Positions 57,145 to 64,000 of a stretch of DNA of 64,000 bases are shown piece after piece; the first letter of the stretch is position 1, and each line of letters starts with the position of its first letter. The stretch covers positions 124,001 to 188,000 of the forward strand of contig JAJTUP010000095.1 in assembly GCA_021399435.1 (NCBI GenBank). The letters run 5' to 3'. Under the pieces are notes generated by a model, which worked only from the letters and a program-made list of their open reading frames with translations, did not search any database and was not told where the DNA came from. Source of the stretch: Diaporthe sp. PMI_573. Taxonomy: Eukaryota > Ascomycota > Sordariomycetes > Diaporthales > Diaporthaceae. A program made the translations under genes and the position numbers.

Positions 57145-57508
57145 CCCTAGTTCCGACCACCCTCCGGTGCTGTAGAACCACTTAATTTAATTAAATACGA
57201 TCGCGCTTAATTCTCAGACTTTAAATTTTTGAGTAAATGGATATTGACTATAAATGGTTTGTGGTAATGTAACAGCATTAGGGTACATACCGTCTTGTTA
57301 GTGTAGTATAATAGTATTGTATTACTTTACAAGGTTGATTCTGGTAGAACCTAAAGTAGTCCATTCTTCGAGATAGTGTCGACAACCCGTACCCAGGACT
57401 AGTCATAGAAGTTGCATGGAGATGGTATGATGAATTAGTTAATACCTGTCTTGGACCTAAACAGACACCCATTCACGCCTCGTTGTGAAAAGTTGCAGCC
57501 ACAAGAAA
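57145..57508. other. Intergenic, AT-rich
   Basis: About 360 bp, AT-rich; nothing recognised. Confidence 0.4.
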
Positions 57509-58935
57509 TTAGGCACCACGACTTTGCGAGCGCGTACGCACAGCTGCCGCCCCAGCCGGCAACCGAGTCTGTGAACGTGTCCGTACACCCAATTTGGCAG
57601 TCGTGGGCCTCGAGCGTGATGAGAATCCCGCGTCGGACAACCTCCGTCTTTTAGACGTCGATGCAGACGTCGATGCTGATGCCGATGCCTGCGTGTTGTC
57701 CTCGTCCTGACTGTCTCCCTCAGAACTGCCCCCCTCGTTGCCGCTGGACTCCTCAGGAAGCACCCAGGCGATCTTCCTCTTGCGCGGCGGCTCCGAAGCA
57801 GCTGTGGGCGGCAGGCTGGGCGATTTTTCGCGGTTGGCCTGGAGGACCTCGCTCGCGCCAATGATGTCAAACATATCCTGGGCAGTGATCCGAAGAGAGA
57901 ATTCCGGCCGGTCCAGGCCGTGGCTGTCCGAGTCGGCCACTATGTCACTGATGTAGAGGGTTAGGCCTTCGCTGTCGACCAGGCCCCCAGACTCATCTCG
58001 AAAGACTTGGTTCGCAATCACGCATTTCTCCTTCCGATAAAGGGAAAACGCTGCTTGTTTGGTGTTCCGAGCTGTTCGAGCTCGAGTTTGCCGTTGCCGA
58101 CGTGCCTCCCGGCGCTGCGCCTTAGGTGTGTACTCAATGTCTACTGTCAAAACGGTCTTAACACCGGCGTCCTCATAGTAGTATTTCGCTAGGCCAGGTA
58201 GGTTTTTTGCCTTTGTTCCCTTGCTCTTGTGACTATAGCCGACTTCTAACACGAAAAATGGGTATTTGCAATCGGTATATGTAAATTGCCCGTCAGGGGA
58301 ATGCCGTGCTGTGATGGTCGCTGTGGCTGACTTGCAGGGGACCAGGTGAGAGGGAACCTGGGAGTAGAGATCCGACGTGCCGGAGGATTGGATTCGAGAT
58401 AGGATGGTCTTTATTCGGCGTGGATGACGAGGATCGGCCCTCAAAAGCGCAAGCCAGTCGGTCACCTGTTTGAGACTCGACATCAGCCAACTGCTCAGGC
58501 AGTCATGGCCACGATGCTCACCTTTCTCGTCAATTCGTTCCCAAAGTTATCATGTGTCGCGGTTGGCATTCGAAAGGCGAGGGCACAGCGATACGGATCG
58601 TAGTCGTGGCGGACGTTGTTGATGTTCTCGCGCTCGACTTTGCAGAAGTGTCGGTACTGAAACGGGGTGACGTCGAGCTCAATCCAGCCGTCCTGCTCGA
58701 ACCGGCCTTCACACCTCGCCCGCGCGATACCAACTGCCCGTTGTACCTGGGCATCAACTGCTTCTATGTCCTCGGCCGCCTCCTCAACGCCCGAGACCGC
58801 GACGCCAGATGAGGAGTGCAGCACCTTGTCCTCAACTTCTTTACGCAGGTGCTCGAATGACGAGTCCGGGGACGGGCCGTTGCCGCAGTCGGAGGAAGCA
58901 ATCGTGTCAGGAGAAGGGTAGTCGTACTGAGGCAT
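57509..58935 (-). CDS. PD-(D/E)XK nuclease-like fungal protein, 2 exons
   Basis: Exons 58935-58522 and 58465-57509 give 456 aa. The intron 58521-58466 (56 nt) has AAG|GTGAGC, CTGAT and ACAG signals and joins in phase 0. The N-terminal third is acidic, with a DYDPYRCALAFRMPT block. The centre reads D203-CKYPFFVLE212-VGYSHKSKG followed by TVLTVDIEYTPKAQRREARR. This beta-hairpin with Asp...Glu-Val-x-x-Ser resembles restriction-endonuclease-fold proteins common in fungal accessory regions. The C-terminus is a Ser/Ala-rich, basic tail (SKRRRLSDAG), probably nuclear. The catalytic Lys of the motif is not clearly placed, so activity is uncertain. Confidence 0.65.
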
Positions 58936-59975
58936 TGGTGTTGATGTCGTCCCGTCGTATTCGAGGAGGACCTTGGGTCGCCCGAGTCGGAGGCTGTTGT
59001 TAGAAGTAGGTTGAGCGCGGGATGCCGACTGTTATGAAGCGCCCGCCTGGTGTCATAGGTTTGAGCCTGAGCAGGCCGGGTACCCTTAGGTACGGAAGGG
59101 GTTGAGGTGCTAGCTGGGCTTACTCAGCTGTCTCAACTCTGGGCCCCGAGACCCAGCACCTCAGCTGCGCCGGGGCGCTTGTGCCTTCAGCATGACGAAT
59201 GACACGTCCGCCAATACACATAAGTTGCTGCAACTTGGTCATCTACTAGTTGGTAGAGCTAAAAATTGAACGTTAAAAAAGATTTGAAATTAGCTTAGTG
59301 TTGATGCTATAGATTAAATGGAAAATACCATCAAAGAGTAGATTTCCAAGGAACCTGACGATATTCCGATAAGCTGATAGCAGGGTCGCAGGCACACCTT
59401 CAGAAATCGAGGAACTCATCCACATGGTCGAGTTCTGTTACTCTGCATACAAGTACCCACACCACGTGCTCTTCCGACTGCCCGCCCTTGATTACAACAA
59501 AGGGTGCGCTGGCGTGCATAATGAGACAACTCGCCTTGCATGCTGCATCCTAGCTGGAAACGCGTGGGACGGTGGTTGACAGACATTGAAACTGATGGTC
59601 CCCGCGTCGACGCTACTCGTGACATTGAGGCTGACAGGCAACACAAACGCATGGCCGATTATCCGCAGCTTTCAATCGCTTTGATTTCCCAGGGACAACC
59701 TTGCGGCTTGCTGGAAGCCCCTCGCGATTCCCCCAACAAGACCTCTTTCCCTGGCAACTGCTGGCGTTGATGTTTAACTCTATGTCGATTAACTTTCAGA
59801 ACTAACGTCGGTGGCCAAGATTCCGATCGCCCCCCGATTCCGATCACCCTCGCTACAACCACTGAAGCTATTCCCAACCCCAATTTCCCGCCACAATGAT
59901 ACACGATTCCTCTTCCATTGGCGTTGAAGAATTGTCTGAATCGTCTTCGTCTATAGACACTTCGCTGGCGTTAAT
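58936..59975. other. Intergenic
   Basis: About 1 kb with short unconvincing frames. A short plus reading (59899-59979, starting MIHDSSS) is Ser-rich and not assignable. Confidence 0.4.
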
Positions 59976-60640
59976 CTAGGCCTTCCGAATAGCCTTAAAG
60001 TATTTGGCACACACTTCCATGGTCTGGGTTCCAGCCCGTACTCTGTTCAACATAATCTGTAAGTATTCGGAGATAGTAACATATCCTGTGTCTTCCTTCG
60101 AGAGGAATTTAACCATGTTAACATGGTCCGAATGCATACAAATAGGCTCGGTGTTAGGTTGGCCGAGGTCAACTGCTGACGTGCGCGGTACCACCTTATG
60201 CGTGGTTAGTAGGTTATTCTCACTGATACGCGGGGCCATGAATCACCGTGATTTTTCCGAGTGTTGTGACCGTTGGGTATCCTTCGTAAACACATTTTGT
60301 TATGAAGGAGCTGCTGATCCTCGCCCACTGAGCCTGTTGCTCTTGATGCCAATCCGAATCCCAATCATTGGGAGGATTGTTATGATAGATGCTATTGGTC
60401 GGCAGCTTGTCTAGTCTGATGTTTTTGCCTTGATGAGGGGTGCCCATGAAGAAGATTCCCAATGTCAAGAGCTTTATTGATTTGGTGTTCTGCTGGGCCG
60501 CGTCCGAGTATATCAGAGCCTAGGAGGTTAGTGATTCGGTTTTTTTGCAGGGATGGAAGCTACAAACCCTTTTTAGAATTGTCCCGCCAAGGTTGTGGGC
60601 TATAAAGATGATCGGCCGTTGCATCGCCTAATTCCACCAG
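59976..60640 (-). pseudogene. Alpha/beta-hydrolase domain relic (NLR-associated type), nucleophile lost
   Basis: Reading right to left: RPIIFIAHNLGGTILKK, then a broken intron with CTAAC and CCTAG signals; exon 60519-60247 (ALIYSDAAQQ, FFMGTPHQG); intron 60246-60195 (GTGATT, CTACTAAC, AAG); exon 60194-59976 (VVPRTSAVDLG, HSDHVNMVKF). This order (GHSLGG, GTPHxG, DHxxMVKF) is the alpha/beta-hydrolase often found at the N-terminus of fungal NLR-like proteins. Here the nucleophile Ser of the elbow is Asn (codon 60592-60594). The first intron donor is shifted by one G, and stops lie upstream. The hAT element begins about 100 bp away. Confidence 0.65.
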
Positions 60641-60732
60641 GTTAGATCCATTGTTCATTTCTGCATTAATGATCTGATCGCTACCCATATCTATGCCTTG
60701 CCGCTCAAGGAGTAAATCTGACACCAAATCAG

Positions 60733-63535
60733 TGTGGCTAACAGACCGACCGTCTGACAGACCGTCTGACAGACCATCTTCAAACCGCAGACCGACCGAC
60801 CGGCAAATCTCATCAGACCGACAGACCAGAGCTGCCGGTCGGATTGGGTGGTCTGGGTTGGTCTGGGTTGGGGTGGTTTCTAGGACTGCCATTGGTCAGC
60901 TCCAGCTTACCTTCACTTTAAGTTCAATGACACGACGCGTCTGCGTGACACGACACGTTTGCCTCAGTGAATTTTCGTGTCATGCCAATCTGTCTGAGCC
61001 ATTGTCAATTCGTGCTGCATTATCATGTCTTCTAGCAGAACTACGAGCCACGTGTCGTCAACACCGCAATCTCTTCCATCTCGCCCACCTTCCATCCCGG
61101 CTGATGACGGTTTTGAAGGCACGCCCGCCTCATGCGAGGCTACAACTGACGAGACAGATGCATCACTATGCGAATTTGAAATCGATTGGGAGAATATCTG
61201 GCACGGTGGCAAACGACTTATGGGCGCCAAAAAGAGGCGCCGTCACAGGCGGGTCATCGGCACCAAGATCAAAGAGTCGTGGATATACCGACATGGCGCC
61301 AATTTGGAGCATCACGGGGTACGTTACTGGCTTTGCAGGATCTGTCATGTGAAGAAGAGCTATTCGACAGCTCTATACGTCTCATCCGGGACGTCTCATG
61401 CCGCGAGGCACCTGCTCCGTCAGCACCAAATCACGGAGGCAGGGGAGAGTGGTCCCGGCTTGGCGACTCCGTTTACGTTGGCGGCGACGTCTGGCTCCTC
61501 GATATCCCGTCTATTGTCGCGGCAGGCCAGCCTAGGCTTGCAGCTTGCTTCCCATTTTGACGAAGGAACATGGAAAGCTCGCTTCGTGGACTGGATCATA
61601 ATCGAAGATGTCACCTTCCGACAGGCATCCAGCGAGCGCCTTCGGTGGCTGATAGCGAATGGTGGGGAGCTTGCAAGTCAGCTACTTCCGGAACATCACA
61701 CAACAGTTTGTTCATGGATCCGCCAAACCTTTGAATCCCGACGGCAAATCATTGTCAATCTCGTCAAGAACGCGAGGAGCTCAGTTCACCTAAGCTTCGA
61801 TCTATGGACTGCTTCTAACGGGTTCAACTACGTCGGAATCGTCGGCCACTTCGTTGACAGCAACGGCGAAAAGCGTGATGTCCTTCTTGGGCTGCCGCGC
61901 CTAGTCGGTCCACACTCCGGTGAGAATATTGCCCCTTATGTGAAGGGAGTAATCGACCAATACGAAATGGGCTCCAAGCTTGGCTACTTCATGCTTGATA
62001 ACGCTGAGAGCAACGATACCTGCCTGGAGACGCTCGCGAGATGGTTCCCAATGGACGTTGGCCGACGCCGCTTACGTTGCATCGGCCACATTATCAACCT
62101 GGTTGTCCGGGCCGTCATCTTCGGCTCAAACGTTAGCAAATTCGAGACGGAGCTTCGTGGGGCTACGGATGAATTCAGTTTTGACATTTGCGCCAAGAAA
62201 GGGGCCATTGGCAGACTCCACAACCTTGCCACCTACATCCGCCGGACGGACCAGAGACGACAGGCGCTTCGGCGTTTCCAGACCGAGCTCGCAGGTGACG
62301 ATGCCATATTTACATTGGAGATCGTTGTTGATGGCAAGACACGCTGGAACTCAATTTACAGTATGATCACACGTGGTATGCCAGTCTGCCCTTGCCACCT
62401 GTGTTGGACATTTGCTGACTCCGGATTGACTTATCCTAGCACTCGAGCTGCGCAGCGCTATCGAGCTCTATCAATCCCGCTGGCAAAAACCGAAATATGA
62501 CCCGGTCCACCGTGACCTAACGAAGGACTTCCTCAACGCTGCGGACTGGGTTGAATTAGAGCGCTTCCACGATTTCCTAAAGCCGTTCTACATCCTTACG
62601 AAGACTATGGAGGGCAACGCCAACAAACCGGGCGCAGAGGGCGGGCATGGTGCAGTGTGGGAGACCCTCAAGACAATGGACTACCTGTTTGTCAAATTCA
62701 AGCAGGCCGCGGAGGAAACTCAGTTCGAGGAGCCCTCCCATTTTAAGTCGGGAATCAACTGCGGATGGGCGAAGCTTGAAGACTATTACGTCAAATCGGA
62801 CCGTACACCTCTCTACCGAGCAGCGCTAGCCCTTTACCCATCATATGGGTATGACTACTTTGAGCGACACTGGAAAACCGCGATGGATAGGCCGCAATGG
62901 TACAGCGACATGCAGTCTGCTGTGGGTAGCCTATTCGATGACTACGTCCGACAGGCTGAAGTTAAGGCTCAAGCTCAAGCGGGGCTTTTGGAAGGCGAAG
63001 TCGATGAGATTGAAGCTGACGTTAACGACTACAGTTCATTTGGGAAAAGATCAATCCTCTCCTTGAATACACAGCGAAAGAAGGTCAAGGCAGTTAGCGA
63101 GCTTGACATATTTCAGACACGGCCAATTTACGCGCATGATCTTGACGTTGCAAACCCTCTTGAATGGTGGAATCGACATCAATTGGAATATCCAGTCTTG
63201 TATCGAATGGCGCTAGATCTATTCTCAATTCCTGGCATGAGTTCTGAATGCGAAAGGGTGTTTAGCCAGACCAAGAAAATGATCACTGACGAGCGCAACC
63301 GGCTAGCACCTGAGGTAGTCGAGGCCGATCAGCTTCAAAAACAGTGGCTAATGAGAGGGCTGGTAGTCTAAGTACGTTAGTAGTGCCTGCGTAGAAGAGC
63401 AAAAAGGGTTTCATTGTATCCTGTAACCAGCCAGGAAATCATTTTAATTGCACTGGTAAAACCTCGGTATGGGGCTATCAGACCGACCTAGACCGACCGG
63501 CCGCGCACCCAGACAGACCAAGAATTGTCTCATGG
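60733..63535 (+). mobile_element. hAT element with intact transposase (copy 6)
   Basis: A complete transposase gene flanked on both sides by arrays of CAGACCGACC / GGTCTGGGTTGG words (left 60744-60880; right 63478-63525). I could not identify a clean terminal inverted repeat or an 8-bp target duplication, so both boundaries are approximate. The left array follows the hydrolase relic directly. Confidence 0.7.
61025..63371 (+). CDS. hAT transposase, full length, 2 exons
   Basis: Exons 61025-62375 and 62440-63371 give 760 aa without a stop. The intron 62376-62439 (64 nt) has GTATGC, CTGAC and CCTAG signals and restores SIYSMITR-ALELRSAIELY. Domains: a Ser/Pro leader; BED zinc finger C104, C107, H129, H134; catalytic region with D259 in HLSFDLWTA and D325 in FMLDNA; the CxxH motif C352/H355 (LRCIGHIINL); a helical insertion; GWAKLEDYY; WWNRHQLEYPVL; and the dimerisation block SSECERVFS (about 718-726) with the final QLQKQWL. 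All expected parts are present, so this is the one candidate autonomous hAT in the window and could drive non-autonomous relatives. Confidence 0.9.
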
Positions 63536-64000
63536 ACGTACCGCAAGATACATTATTGGCAGGCACCAGGAGAAGTCGTGTCATACAACACGGCTTGTGA
63601 TAGGTAGGCGACTGATGTGTTCCAAACCGTCTATGAAGTCTTTGTAGTTTGCCTTCTGTGAAGAATGTGCCATATTCTGTACGGCTTATAGGTCCTTCTA
63701 CTGCATAGTAAAGTACTACACACCAGCTGTCGCCAAGGTTTTATAAATAATGCCGAAATTCCACTCTAAGTATAAATTTACCTATAGAGTACTTCTCGCT
63801 CTTTGAAGCAGCTCGTGAAGCGGGCCAAGAGCGCGATTGTACTCGTTTATTAGCAGATTCACGAGCGCCTTGCCGCTCGGTATCTGCCTATCTGCCCTTC
63901 CTGAAGAGACGGGTTGTTGTAGAGAAGCAGTCGTCTGAAGCGCTCAGAGTTTACGAGATTGAACGGGAGGTTGTGGTATGTAAGCCAGTCGAGCAGGAGT
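63536..64000. other. Right flank, no supported gene
   Basis: About 465 bp beyond the hAT array. No recognised coding content; a gene could begin beyond the window edge. Confidence 0.35.

Noticed and set aside
1..64000. A Starship captain (DUF3435 tyrosine recombinase)
   Set aside because: No reading with the R...HxxR...Y tyrosine-recombinase pattern was recognised in any of the long frames.

Overview
The window looks like an accessory, transposon-rich compartment of a filamentous ascomycete (Pezizomycotina). Evidence: short spliceosomal introns (46-77 nt, GTAAGT/GTATGT donors, CTAAC/CTGAC branch points), fungus-specific families (DUF3723-like and DUF3716-like proteins, a secreted CrtC/AttH-like protein), and fungal Helitron, hAT, Tad-type LINE, Fot1 and Tc1/mariner remnants. 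The species cannot be named from sequence alone. No prokaryotic operon, rRNA or CRISPR array was seen. All domain calls come from reading the sequence, with no database search. || Layout. 0.2-2.2 kb: coiled-coil/zinc-motif gene; its 5' end is duplicated at 3.4 kb. 4.6-6.1 kb: broken hAT carrying a palindromic MITE-like insert. 7.1-9.6 kb: two intact metabolic genes, an ornithine cyclodeaminase/mu-crystallin-type reductase and a peroxisomal-type D-amino-acid oxidase. 9.8-14.5 kb: Helitron Rep half (minus strand) with one in-frame stop and no helicase. 14.9 kb: MYND-finger gene. 16.5-19.8 kb: two hAT relics. 20.6-21.8 kb: secreted enzyme-like gene. 22-27 kb: transposon debris, an SDR fragment and a small spliced gene. 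28-30.1 kb: spliced DUF3723-like gene; a fragment of a paralogue lies inverted at 31.3 kb against a hAT tail. 32.8-34.7 kb: retrotransposon gag plus a tandem LTR-like repeat. 34.9-35.9 kb: polytopic membrane protein. 37.2-39.3 kb: Helitron helicase half (plus strand). 39.3-40.2 kb: DUF3716-like gene. 41.8-43.6 kb: coiled-coil gene split by a 1,171-bp non-autonomous hAT with perfect 8-bp target duplications. 46.7-47.5 and 55.1-55.6 kb: tails of the same LINE family in opposite orientation. Between them sits an 899-aa sirtuin / AT-hook / ULP1-like fusion and a truncated kinase. 53-60.6 kb: relics of hydrolase, Ca2+/H+ exchanger and GTPase genes, plus an intact PD-(D/E)XK-like gene. 60.7-63.5 kb: hAT element with a complete 760-aa transposase. 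|| How it fits together. The recurring theme is hAT activity: at least six copies or remnants, several with their own oligonucleotide-repeat subtermini. Intact genes survive as islands (OCD/DAAO pair, MYND, secreted protein, DUF3723, membrane protein, DUF3716, sirtuin fusion, PD-(D/E)XK-like). DUF3723 is a recognised Starship accessory family, but no DUF3435 tyrosine-recombinase captain is visible here. The most unusual gene is the sirtuin-AT-hook-ULP1-like fusion.
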